This document shows positions 53,097-61,740 of a stretch of DNA of 64,000 bases, piece by piece. Below the pieces are notes generated by a model that was not told where the DNA came from, ran no database searches, and saw only the letters and a program-made list of their open reading frames with translations. This stretch comes from Alteromonadaceae bacterium XY-R5 (lineage in GTDB: Bacteria > Pseudomonadota > Gammaproteobacteria > Enterobacterales > Alteromonadaceae), in the NCBI GenBank assembly GCA_001660395.1, contig LXWE01000008.1, positions 1 through 64,000 of the forward strand. The letters are read 5' to 3'. Every line of letters begins with the position of its first letter. Positions within the stretch are counted from its first letter, which is position 1. The position numbers and the translations under genes were made by a program.

Positions 53097-54146
53097 ATGG
53101 CGAAGCAGTACCTATTTTTTGTAACCCTCCCCTATTCCTATTCTATTTTACGTCCTCTCCAGCAGGAGATTTGGCGACGGGGCGATAAGGTCGCATGGTA
53201 CATTGTGCCTGATTGCGCAGATATGTTGTTGCCCGGCGAAGAACGACTCGACACCATACAGGCAGTAAAGCGAGCCAATCCTATCGCCGTGTTTGCACCC
53301 GGCAATATGATTTATGATTTTTTTCCTGGGGTAAAAGTTGCGGTGTTCCACGGATATCCGATTCGAAAACGAGGAGAACAAAATGATCAGGAAGACGATC
53401 ATTTTTCTATTCGCGGTTGGTTCGACATTATTTGTACCCAGGGTGAAAGCAGTACACAAGGTTTCTTAGCTAAGCAAAAGCAACATGGTTTCTTTAAGGT
53501 GTATCAGACGGGATGGTGTAAAACCGACGGTTTGGTGACAACTGCAGCTCCATCGAACAAACAGCGTAAAACGGTGCTTTATTCTACAACGTTTACTCGG
53601 GGCATCAGTGCTGCGCCTGTCTTGTACGACACTATCGCCAGGTTGGTACAAGAACAGAATTGGGATTGGATCCTTACTTTTCATCCAAAATTCAATGACC
53701 AGTCTGTACTGGCCAAGTATCTGGCGCTGGCTGAAAAATGCGAAAACGTTCGGTTTGAGAAACAAATCAGTAACGAGAGTATGCAAGAAGCGGATGTCAT
53801 GCTGTGCGATAGCTCATCCATCATTCTTGAATTTATGCTGCTGGATAAGCCTGTTGTGACCTATCGCAATACCAGTCCTGGAGAACATCTGTTAAACGTG
53901 ACGCAAATCGAAGATGTTGAGCCTGCTTTGGTTAAGGCGATGACACGACCAACGGAACTGATGCAAAAAATTACTGAATTTACTGAATGGCACGAAGCGC
54001 ATAAAGATGGCAAAAACGCCGCAAGGGTGTTAGATGCCGTAGATGACTTTATTGCACATCATCAGGGGCGCTTACTTTCAAAGCCAGTTAATGTTATTCG
54101 TAAGCTCAAGTTGCGTATGCAATCCGGTTATTATTGCTGGCGCTAG
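53097..54146 (+). CDS. CDP-glycerol glycerophosphotransferase-family protein
   Basis: 349 aa. GT-B-like fold of the Glyphos_transf family (PF04464): FVTLPYSYSILRPLQQEI at the start, VAVFHGYPIRKRG, LYSTTF, LTFHPKF and CDSSSIILEFMLLDKPVVTYRN in the donor-binding half. In Gram-positives such enzymes make teichoic acids; in this Gram-negative context a surface polysaccharide or polyol-phosphate modification is more likely. I start at ATG 53097, where family similarity begins; 42 upstream codons back to 52971 look like intergenic DNA. The 3' end overlaps pdsS by 4 bp, convergent. Confidence 0.83.
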   Translation: MAKQYLFFVTLPYSYSILRPLQQEIWRRGDKVAWYIVPDCADMLLPGEERLDTIQAVKRANPIAVFAPGNMIYDFFPGVKVAVFHGYPIRKRGEQNDQEDDHFSIRGWFDIICTQGESSTQGFLAKQKQHGFFKVYQTGWCKTDGLVTTAAPSNKQRKTVLYSTTFTRGISAAPVLYDTIARLVQEQNWDWILTFHPKFNDQSVLAKYLALAEKCENVRFEKQISNESMQEADVMLCDSSSIILEFMLLDKPVVTYRNTSPGEHLLNVTQIEDVEPALVKAMTRPTELMQKITEFTEWHEAHKDGKNAARVLDAVDDFIAHHQGRLLSKPVNVIRKLKLRMQSGYYCWR

Positions 54147-56308
54147 TGGGTCACAGGCAGGCGGATGATAACTTCCACGCCAGACTGATCGGCCTGATTT
54201 TGAATGAAAATATTGCCGCCATGATATTCCGCAATCATTTTGGCAATGAATAAACCCAAGCCTAAATGTGCTTCGCTATTGCCTTGTTGTTTGCGGATGG
54301 ACACCATTGAATCGAACAATCTGTCAGCCATTTGAGGGTCCAGCAGCGGGCCTTTATTTCGGATCCACAATACAACCTGTTGGCCAGTTCGTTGAGTGCC
54401 GATGCAGATAGCATGTTCTGGTTGACTGAATTCGCATGCATTCGCAATGATTTTGTCCAGCATTTGTGCCAGTAATTCAGGTGCGCCAAAGAGGCGGCAG
54501 GGCGTTTCTGTCACAGCCTGGGTAAACTGGTTGTTGGGGTAGACTAACTGGTACCCCTGCACACAGCCTTTTACTAATTCATTTAAATCAAATGTCTGGC
54601 GCTCGCTTGCCTGCAGCGCCTGTTCCAGTCGTGATGCCTCACTCATGTTGGTAAGAATCCGACTCAGACGCTGAATGCCTTCCTGCGCTCTTTGCACGTA
54701 TGGGTTGTGCTGTTGTTCCGGTGATTCCATCAGTAAATTTTCTAACGAGGAATTCACTATGGCCACGGGGGTGCGTAACTCATGTGATAGCCGTGCGGCC
54801 ATGTTTTCGAGGTAGTGGTGATACTGCCGTAAGCGTTCCAGTACGCTATAAAATGTGCGCGACAGATCGCCAATTTCATCCTGAGTACGAGATGGCTGAA
54901 GATTGCTGACAATCTTGCCTTGTTTGTCGATGGCCGCTTCGGTGTTATCGCGCAGGCGACGTATGCGGGTGGATATGCGCGATGCAAACAGAAATAACGC
55001 CAGCGTCCCCAGTGTCATCACCGCCAGAATGACGTGAAACAGTTTTTCCAGAGCGCGATTACGCAGGGTACGAATACCATTAGTGGTTTGTTCAACCACC
55101 ACGGCACCACGCACGTCACCATCGATAAAAATGGGGTGAGCCGCCGATAATATCACCGCTTTATTATCCGGGCTTAAGCGCCACTGCGAGGCCGGGTTGC
55201 CGAGTAGGGCATCACTTATGTCCTGGCCTTTAAGCTCGTAGGCATTTTTTAGCTCATCGATAAAATCTGCGGGTGGGCGGGTCAGTATTTGGTAGTACAA
55301 AGGCAGTAACCAGTGCTGTTCGATGTAATGCCATAACCCTCTTTCGGTGTCATCGTTTACCGAAGTTCCTGCGGTTATCCCCGTGGCTTTACGAATATCT
55401 CCAGAGCGTGCGAGTACGCGCTTGTGTTTATCTACAACCCAGACGCGAGCGTTGGAATATTTTAGCCCGCGAATAATGTTTTCAATTTCGGGAGCGGGCA
55501 CCAGGACGGTACCAAGCTGGTCTGAATTACCTGTATCCGCCGTGCCGATGACAAATTGGGGTCGTTCAGCGTTGCCATCATCGACATCCACGATGGCGAA
55601 AGCAATTTGATTCGCCATCATATCGAGTGGAAAACGCAATTCAACATTGTAGCCAGTCGGTGTTTGCTTCCAGTATCCCTGTATTTGAGTCTCGAGGCGT
55701 GCTGCACGAAGTGAATTTGGATCATCTTCTAGTAAGTAAGCATTTACCCATCCTGAACTCTTTGGCGCGACAATATAGCGCTTAAAGTTACCATCCGGGG
55801 TTTTCATGGCGATGCGAAGATGATCATTACGGTCAACCCGTAAACTGTTAGTTGGGCGCCAGATTAAATGATCATCAGTCACAGCAAACATGGCATAGAG
55901 ATAATCATTATGCTGACCGACCATGTGTTCAAATGAGAGGCTTGCAGGATTGTAATCGGCTTCCTGACTGATGAGATAATCCTGGCCGTAATAAAGAGCT
56001 AACGAGCGATAATCCCGCCAGTCACGTAAATCACCATCCAACTGAATGGGATCAATAATTTTGTGCGCGTACAGGTCTTTGCCGGGTTGCACTGCAGACA
56101 GATATGCGGCCTGGCTATCGAAAAGCGTTGGCCGTTCATGCAGGGCACTGGCTACTGCTCTGGCGGTGCCCACCATGGTTTGCTCCTGACCGAGTCGAAG
56201 GTAGCTTTCCAGTTCCCACACATATTGATAGCCCAGCCATGGAATGCTGAACAGGAACAGCGACAGCAACAGCAGTTTAAAACGGATCCCGAAGCGAAGA
56301 CGACGCAT
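54143..56308 (-). CDS. pdsS: Pds dedicated-sortase-system sensor histidine kinase
   Basis: 721 aa. TM1 (about 10-30), a large periplasmic sensor (about 31-420) whose first part contains IQLDGDLRDWRDY and resembles a CBM9-like sugar-binding fold, TM2 (about 424-443), HAMP, HisKA with RLSHELRTPVAI (His509) and HATPase with the G-box HLGLGLFIAKMI. The N-terminal FGIRFKLLLLSLFLFSIPWLGYQYVWELE and overall layout match the histidine kinase of the proteobacterial dedicated sortase system as I know it (TIGR03785). It is co-transcribed downstream of pdsR. No sortase gene accompanies it here. Confidence 0.85.
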   Translation of the reverse strand: MRRLRFGIRFKLLLLSLFLFSIPWLGYQYVWELESYLRLGQEQTMVGTARAVASALHERPTLFDSQAAYLSAVQPGKDLYAHKIIDPIQLDGDLRDWRDYRSLALYYGQDYLISQEADYNPASLSFEHMVGQHNDYLYAMFAVTDDHLIWRPTNSLRVDRNDHLRIAMKTPDGNFKRYIVAPKSSGWVNAYLLEDDPNSLRAARLETQIQGYWKQTPTGYNVELRFPLDMMANQIAFAIVDVDDGNAERPQFVIGTADTGNSDQLGTVLVPAPEIENIIRGLKYSNARVWVVDKHKRVLARSGDIRKATGITAGTSVNDDTERGLWHYIEQHWLLPLYYQILTRPPADFIDELKNAYELKGQDISDALLGNPASQWRLSPDNKAVILSAAHPIFIDGDVRGAVVVEQTTNGIRTLRNRALEKLFHVILAVMTLGTLALFLFASRISTRIRRLRDNTEAAIDKQGKIVSNLQPSRTQDEIGDLSRTFYSVLERLRQYHHYLENMAARLSHELRTPVAIVNSSLENLLMESPEQQHNPYVQRAQEGIQRLSRILTNMSEASRLEQALQASERQTFDLNELVKGCVQGYQLVYPNNQFTQAVTETPCRLFGAPELLAQMLDKIIANACEFSQPEHAICIGTQRTGQQVVLWIRNKGPLLDPQMADRLFDSMVSIRKQQGNSEAHLGLGLFIAKMIAEYHGGNIFIQNQADQSGVEVIIRLPVTH

Positions 56309-56343
56309 GTTAAGTATTCCGTTTTATATGGAGTAAGTAAGCA

Positions 56344-57036
56344 TTAACTAGATTTCCAGCGATAACCCATGCCGTAGACCGTTTCGATACAATCGAACCT
56401 GTCATCGACCTGTTGGAATTTTCGACGTATACGCTTTATGTGCGATGTAATGGTGGTGTCATCAACAACCATTCGCGCCGCTTCCATTAGCTGCTGACGA
56501 CTTTTCAGGTGACCGGCAAATTTGGCGATGGCATGTAGGATCCAGAATTCCGTCACCGTCAGTGTAAGACTGTGAGTGTGCCAGTTAACTGTCATGCGGT
56601 TAGTATCCATTTCAAGTGGGCCGCAAATTAACATATCGTCCTTGTGGCTTGGCTGGTTGCCAAGTTCACTGCGTCGAAACAGTGCCGCGATGCGGGCAAG
56701 TAAGTGGGGCAGGCTAATGTCCTTGGTCAGGTAATCGTCAGCACCCATGCGCAGGCCACAAATGGTGTCGTAATCGTTGTCACGGGCAGTGAAAAAAATG
56801 ATGGGTAATGTCGGTGACTTGGTCCGTAATTGCTGGCACAGAGTAAAGCCACCATCAATTTCATCGGCCAGGCCAATATCAATGACGGCCAAATCAGGCA
56901 GGCGCAGCGCAAACGCCTGCTCAGCCTTTTGCCGATTGGCAAAGGCTTCAACCAGATAGCCTTGTTTGGTTAGGGCAGCCACGTAATTCTCGCGAATCGC
57001 GGCATCGTCTTCGACTAGTGCAATACGTTTACTCAT
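56344..57036 (-). CDS. pdsR: Pds dedicated-sortase-system response regulator
   Basis: 230 aa OmpR-type regulator: receiver with EDD pocket, phospho-Asp in AVIDIGLADEIDGGFTLC, and winged helix at the C-terminus (TITSHIKRIRRKF, GMGYRW). The stretch GADDYLTKDISLPHLLARIAALFRR is characteristic of the Pds regulator family (TIGR03787, from memory). It lies 35 bp upstream of pdsS and is divergent from pdsO, which it probably controls. Confidence 0.87.
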   Translation of the reverse strand: MSKRIALVEDDAAIRENYVAALTKQGYLVEAFANRQKAEQAFALRLPDLAVIDIGLADEIDGGFTLCQQLRTKSPTLPIIFFTARDNDYDTICGLRMGADDYLTKDISLPHLLARIAALFRRSELGNQPSHKDDMLICGPLEMDTNRMTVNWHTHSLTLTVTEFWILHAIAKFAGHLKSRQQLMEAARMVVDDTTITSHIKRIRRKFQQVDDRFDCIETVYGMGYRWKSS

Positions 57037-57219
57037 GATGCTCTTCAGTTACGACTGACACAGGCACTATACCTGAAAAAATCCGTGAACAGAGGTAGGG
57101 AAGTTAAATTCCATTTTTTCGCCACAATTGCTCGCCAGATTGCCATTTTTCCTTCCAGCTTTGGTCAGGATGCCACGGTTTACTATAGGGGAATCGACCT
57201 CAACCCTTGGAGAATTTCA

Positions 57220-57942
57220 ATGAAACGTCAACTAACTCTACTGACTGCCGCAATTTTAGTTTCCGGTAACCTAATGGCGGCTGAACCTTCTTCCAGCGAA
57301 GATAAAAAAAGCCAGCAAAAAACTAACGAAATGATCGGTCTGGGATCTGGTGTCGTTGTGGGCTCTATTGTGGCAGGCCCGCTGGGCGGCGCGATTGCTG
57401 GAATATTTGGTTTGCTGATTGCGGATGATGTCAATGATGAGGCAAAGCTGGCAGATGCAAATCAGGCACTAAGCCGCAAGCAAGGTGAGCTCGTAGCAAT
57501 GCAATCAAAAATGGCAGGCGTTGAGCGCGACTCTGCGAATCAACAGCGTCGTTACGAAGCGCATTTGGCCAACCTGACTATGCAGCAAAAAGCACAAATT
57601 CAGTTTCGTACCGGTTCGCATGAAATCGAAGACCACTATTACCCGCAATTGAATTTGCTGGCGAAGCATCTGCGCGACAATCCAAAACTCAAGGTGCAAT
57701 TGTCCGGCTATGCCGATAATCGCGGTGACGACACCTATAACCAGGCGCTCTCCGAACAGCGGGCGATTAGCGTGAAGAACTATCTGTTGGGTAAAGGCGT
57801 GAAAACCGAACAATTGCTGACGGAGTCTTATGGTGAAAGTGCGCCGGTGACCGCAGGCCAAACATATGAAGACAACTTTTTTGAACGTCGTGTGACGATC
57901 AAAGTTGACGAGAGTGAAGTTATGACAGCTGCGGTTGAATAA
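57220..57942 (+). CDS. pdsO: Pds sortase-associated OmpA-like protein
   Basis: 240 aa, signal peptide cut after LMA. A Gly-rich hydrophobic segment (GLGSGVVVGSIVAGPLGGAIAG, about 42-67) like a glycine zipper, a coiled coil (about 75-120) and a C-terminal OmpA domain that binds peptidoglycan (FRTGSHEIED, LSGYADNRGDDTYNQALSEQRA). This layout fits the OmpA-like member of the dedicated sortase system (TIGR03789). The start is ATG 57220 after GGAG; upstream codons to 57085 are non-coding. It ends in a terminator, with no sortase or sortase-target gene after it. Confidence 0.87.
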   Translation: MKRQLTLLTAAILVSGNLMAAEPSSSEDKKSQQKTNEMIGLGSGVVVGSIVAGPLGGAIAGIFGLLIADDVNDEAKLADANQALSRKQGELVAMQSKMAGVERDSANQQRRYEAHLANLTMQQKAQIQFRTGSHEIEDHYYPQLNLLAKHLRDNPKLKVQLSGYADNRGDDTYNQALSEQRAISVKNYLLGKGVKTEQLLTESYGESAPVTAGQTYEDNFFERRVTIKVDESEVMTAAVE

Positions 57943-57970
57943 GCCGCCTGGACCCACGAGTTGCACTCGT

Positions 57971-58029
57971 AGTCGCAGCAGCGACTGACCCTTTGGAGCC
58001 GCCCTGCCTGTTGGGTTGGCTCCTTTTTT
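57971..58029 (+). terminator. hairpin plus terminator after pdsO
   Basis: A small hairpin AGTCGC-AGCA-GCGACT (57971-57986) is followed by GGAGCC (57995-58000) / GGCTCC (58018-58023) and six T (58024-58029). Confidence 0.8.
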
Positions 58030-58190
58030 CGTTTTTCTGCACCTGTAACAACGATATTTCTCTTTGCTGTGCGCGTTCTTTAAGCCCTTGAAATCTGGCA
58101 TAATGGAGTCATATCCCTCTGAACATCCAGACTCACACACAGTGTTGATGCAGTTGTACCTGCATTTGGCACGGCACAGTGGAATTAAGC

Positions 58191-59120
58191 ATGAAAGCAT
58201 TAGCAATTCAGGGGCTGCAAAAAACCTATAAAGGTGGCACGCAGGCCCTAAAAGGTATTGATCTTACTGTAGAGCAAGGCGACTTCTTCGCATTACTTGG
58301 CCCAAATGGCGCCGGTAAATCCACCACCATAGGTATCATTAGTTCGCTGGTAAATAAGACTGGCGGTAAAGTCGAAATTTTTGGCCATGACCTGGATACT
58401 GCATTAGTCGATGCGAAATCTTGTATTGGTTTAGTACCGCAGGAATTTAACTTTCATCAGTTTGAAACACTGCTCCAAATCGTAGTAAACCAAGCTGGTT
58501 ATTACGGTGTGCCGCGCACTATTGCCAAACAACGCGCAGAGAAGTATCTCAAGCAGTTAGATTTATGGGAAAAACGAAACATGCCAGCACGTACTTTGTC
58601 CGGCGGGATGAAGCGTCGTCTGATGATTGCTCGTGCATTAATGCACGAACCTAAAATGTTGATTCTGGATGAACCGACCGCAGGGGTGGACATTGAAATC
58701 CGCCGCTCCATGTGGACATTCCTAAAAGAGATCAACCGCCAGGGTGTCACCATCATTCTGACCACCCACTATCTGGAAGAAGCGGAAATGTTGTGCCGCA
58801 ACATAGCTATCATTGATAAAGGGCGAATTATTGAAAACACCACAATGAAAGGTTTGTTAGCCAAACTGAACAATGAAACGTTTGTGTTAGATCTCAAGCG
58901 TGAAACCGAAGCTCCTGTCACCCTGACTGGTTTCACCCACAGGGTACTGGATGATCATACTTTGGAAGTGGATGTGGCCAAAGATGACGGTTTAAACCCG
59001 GTGTTTGATCAATTGAGTGCGCAGAAAATTCAGGTACTCAGTATGCGTAATAAGGCCAACCGACTGGAAGAGTTGTTTGTTAGTCTGGTTGAAGCCGGGC
59101 GCAATGGAGGAGAGAAGTAA
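58191..59120 (+). CDS. yadG: ABC transporter ATP-binding protein, YadG-like
   Basis: 309 aa. Walker A GPNGAGKST, Q-loop LVPQEFN, signature LSGGMKRR, Walker B MLILDEPTAGVD and the switch His (TTHYLEEAE) are all intact. A short C-terminal regulatory extension follows. It powers the ABC-2 permease encoded next (stop and start overlap as TAATG). The start is ATG 58191, seven bases after GGAA. The substrate is unknown. Confidence 0.93.
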   Translation: MKALAIQGLQKTYKGGTQALKGIDLTVEQGDFFALLGPNGAGKSTTIGIISSLVNKTGGKVEIFGHDLDTALVDAKSCIGLVPQEFNFHQFETLLQIVVNQAGYYGVPRTIAKQRAEKYLKQLDLWEKRNMPARTLSGGMKRRLMIARALMHEPKMLILDEPTAGVDIEIRRSMWTFLKEINRQGVTIILTTHYLEEAEMLCRNIAIIDKGRIIENTTMKGLLAKLNNETFVLDLKRETEAPVTLTGFTHRVLDDHTLEVDVAKDDGLNPVFDQLSAQKIQVLSMRNKANRLEELFVSLVEAGRNGGEK

Positions 59121-59890
59121 TGGCTAATCGTAACTTTATTGCCCTGCGCACCATTTGGATAAAAGAATGTACCCGCTTTCTGCGCATTTGGGTACAAACC
59201 CTGGTGCCTCCTGCGATCACTATGTCTTTGTATTTCATTATTTTCGGTAACCTGATTGGCAGCCGTATTGGCCAAATGGGTGGCTATTCCTACATGGAAT
59301 TTATCGTACCGGGTTTGATTATGATGTCGGTGATTACCAACTCCTACGCCAATGTTTCATCCTCCTTTTTTAGCGCCAAATTTCAGCGTAACGTAGAAGA
59401 AATGCTGGTTGCCCCAGTACCTCACTGGGTCTTAATTTGTGGCTTTGTTGGCGGCGGAGTAGCCAGAGCGCTGCTGATAGGGATTATTGTAACCTGCGTT
59501 TCAATGTTGTTTGTGGATGTGCGGATCCATAATTTCTGGGTACTGGCGATTACCCTGTTACTGACGGCGACGCTGTTTGCAACCGCTGGCCTGATTAACG
59601 CGGTATACGCCAAAACTTTTGATGACATCAGTTTGATTCCAACGTTTGTATTGACGCCGCTGACCTACCTGGGCGGAGTGTTTTATTCTTTAAGTCTACT
59701 GCCTGATTTCTGGCAAATGGTGAGTAAGGCCAACCCCATTGTGTATATGGTGAATGGTTTCCGTTATGGTTTTCTGGGCACATCGGATGTGAGTTATCTG
59801 GTATCGATTGGGCTATTGGTCGGCTTTAATGCCCTGCTGTTTGCAGTGGCTTATACCTTAATTCATCGTGGTGTAGGGATCCGGAGTTAA
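59120..59890 (+). CDS. yadH: ABC-2-type permease, YadH-like
   Basis: 256 aa with six membrane helices and the ABC-2 signature around LTPLTYLGGVFYSLSLLPDFWQ. It forms the channel of the exporter with the upstream ATPase. Overlapping stop/start with yadG and only 2 bp to the next gene indicate one operon. YadGH exporters are conserved in Gammaproteobacteria but the cargo is not known. Confidence 0.93.
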   Translation: MANRNFIALRTIWIKECTRFLRIWVQTLVPPAITMSLYFIIFGNLIGSRIGQMGGYSYMEFIVPGLIMMSVITNSYANVSSSFFSAKFQRNVEEMLVAPVPHWVLICGFVGGGVARALLIGIIVTCVSMLFVDVRIHNFWVLAITLLLTATLFATAGLINAVYAKTFDDISLIPTFVLTPLTYLGGVFYSLSLLPDFWQMVSKANPIVYMVNGFRYGFLGTSDVSYLVSIGLLVGFNALLFAVAYTLIHRGVGIRS

Positions 59891-59892
59891 TT

Positions 59893-60555
59893 GTGAGTGA
59901 AGGTAATTCCAGAGGGATCACCTCTAATCAGACAGGCCCGCATAATAAGTTGGTAGAAGTTGTGCAGCGCCATCTGCAACATCAAAGTCAGAAACCGTTT
60001 AGTGAACATACACTTGAAGCATTTGAAGCCGCTCAAGGATGGCTAAATGGCTTTAACGGTGACTTAATTCTCGATTCTTGTTGTGGCGTGGGAGAAAGCA
60101 CCGCGAACTTGGCTAAACTGTTTCCACAGGCGCGAATTATTGGGATTGATAAGTCGGCACTGCGTACCGGTAAGCATGAGCATTATGATCAGGGTACTGA
60201 AAACCACTTGGTACTGCGGGCTGATGTCATTGATTTTTGGCGTCTGGCTAAACAGGCAGGCTGGAAACCTGTTCGTCATTACCTGTTGTATCCGAACCCC
60301 TATCCAAAATCGGCGCATTTACAGCGTCGTTGGCACGCCAGTCCGTCGTTTGCGGATATTGTTGGATTAGGCGGTCGCATCGAAGTGCGCAGTAACTGGC
60401 GGATTTACATTGAGGAATTTGCACAGGCATTACAGGTCGTCGGATATACCTGTCAGGCTGAATCCTATCAGGCAGATACACCGATGACCCCCTTTGAACG
60501 TAAATACTGGAACAGTGGTCAGCAAAGCTGGCGTGTGGTAACACAGCTAGCCTGA
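59893..60555 (+). CDS. TrmB-like class I methyltransferase
   Basis: 220 aa. SAM site LILDSCCGVGESTANLAKLFP and the TrmB-type motif LLYPNPYPKSAHLQRRWHASP are clear, as is RSNWRIYIEEFAQ. TrmB makes m7G46 in tRNA; this protein belongs to a side branch (Cys-Cys in motif I, long N-terminus) and its target is not certain. GTG start at 59893 after GGAG, 2 bp after yadH, so co-transcribed with the exporter. Whether a canonical trmB exists elsewhere cannot be seen. Confidence 0.82.
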   Translation: MSEGNSRGITSNQTGPHNKLVEVVQRHLQHQSQKPFSEHTLEAFEAAQGWLNGFNGDLILDSCCGVGESTANLAKLFPQARIIGIDKSALRTGKHEHYDQGTENHLVLRADVIDFWRLAKQAGWKPVRHYLLYPNPYPKSAHLQRRWHASPSFADIVGLGGRIEVRSNWRIYIEEFAQALQVVGYTCQAESYQADTPMTPFERKYWNSGQQSWRVVTQLA

Positions 60556-60580
60556 GTGCGCTTACTTATGTTGGGTAAAC

Positions 60581-60605
60581 AAGAGGTCGATTTAATCGGC
60601 CTCTT
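60581..60605. terminator. hairpin between convergent methyltransferase and EAL genes
   Basis: AAGAGGTCGAT-TTA-ATCGGCCTCTT, 11 pairs including one T-G; the stop codon of the EAL gene lies in the loop. No long T run. Confidence 0.35.
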
Positions 60606-61419
60606 CTGCTTCTGGTGACGCTTGTGGATTACTAAAGAAATATCCCTGCGCATAACGAATGCCAATCTCTTTCACTGCACGCAGGGTTTCCATTTTCTCG
60701 ATATGTTCAGCAACCACAATACAGCCTTGTTCCGAGGCTTTATCAGCTAAGTGCTGGACAAAATCAGTTGTTTCTAAACTGTCAGGTAATTGCCTAATCA
60801 GTGATCCGGCGACCTTGATGCCCTTGATTGGCAAGTCCAGCATATGCTGGATATTGCCGGAAGCAGACCCAAAGTGGTCGATAAACAAATCAATACCCAG
60901 CTGTTCGCATAATTTTCCGAAGCGAACGACATCTTTTTTGTGCTCGCGGGCCAGATTAGCCGCCAGTTCAAAGCTGATTTTATGCTGTACCCGACGTTCC
61001 TGAAGGTGCTGATAGATCAAATTAGGTAACACGTCTGATTGGATATCTTCAGGTCCCAGATTGAGATGCCAGTGACTGGCCATGTGTCGGAAATGAAATA
61101 ATCCCGCCTGAAAAATATGGGTGGTCAGGCTGATATTTAAATCTTCGTCGTCAATCAAATGCAAGAACTGATTAGGCAAGAACGTCACTTCATCATCACT
61201 GATGTAGCGGGCAAGGCATTCGAAACGCCATACTGCATCATGCTCAAGATCCATAATAGGCTGAAAGTAGGGCACAACCCGATCGAGGCTGAATGTATCT
61301 GGAGAGTCTTGTACGCGCATACTTCGCGCCTTCTTAGCTGAAATTTTCGTGTGCTTTGTGGGTCGATTACTGTTCAAAGTACCCCGTCCTTTTTGCTGAC
61401 ATTCCTCGTGTTCAATCAT
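60592..61419 (-). CDS. degenerate EAL-domain protein
   Basis: 275 aa. A Lys-rich N-terminal tail (about 1-45) is followed by one EAL domain. Key catalytic positions are altered: ECL keeps the Glu, but DDFG is DHFG (IDHFGSASG) and KID is KVA, while the later Glu (AEHIE) is kept. Loss of the second Asp argues against normal phosphodiesterase activity; binding of c-di-GMP or a protein partner is possible. No membrane helix, so cytoplasmic. ATG 61419 has AGGTT upstream; ATG 61320, at the start of the domain and with AAGG, is an alternative start. Confidence 0.83.
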   Translation of the reverse strand: MIEHEECQQKGRGTLNSNRPTKHTKISAKKARSMRVQDSPDTFSLDRVVPYFQPIMDLEHDAVWRFECLARYISDDEVTFLPNQFLHLIDDEDLNISLTTHIFQAGLFHFRHMASHWHLNLGPEDIQSDVLPNLIYQHLQERRVQHKISFELAANLAREHKKDVVRFGKLCEQLGIDLFIDHFGSASGNIQHMLDLPIKGIKVAGSLIRQLPDSLETTDFVQHLADKASEQGCIVVAEHIEKMETLRAVKEIGIRYAQGYFFSNPQASPEAEEAD

Positions 61420-61740
61420 AACAACCTGCTAGCGAATTAAAGGGCGAAACCGGCTAATAAAGGGCTATTAGCTGCGTTTGACACCGGCCAATCACGGTAA
61501 AAGACTAAAGCGACCATCCTTGCCTGAAACCTGAGTTATTTTCAGGTTAATTCGCGTGTGACTGACTCTGACTTACTCGGCATTTTCTTCAGATAAGCAG
61601 ACCCTGTTTTCACTATAGCATTCGTGCAGAAATATTGACTATATGTCTGCGTACTATCTTAAAATTAAAGCATAAGGGGATTTGGTCTAACCAGCGATTT
61701 ACGGTAAAGTGCCCCGCTTAATTTCAAATGGGGTCTTAAG
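61420..61740. other. intergenic region upstream of panP
   Basis: 321 bp without coding potential. TTGACT (61635-61640) and TAAAAT (61660-61665) with a 19-bp spacer could be the panP promoter. Nothing else recognised. Confidence 0.35.
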
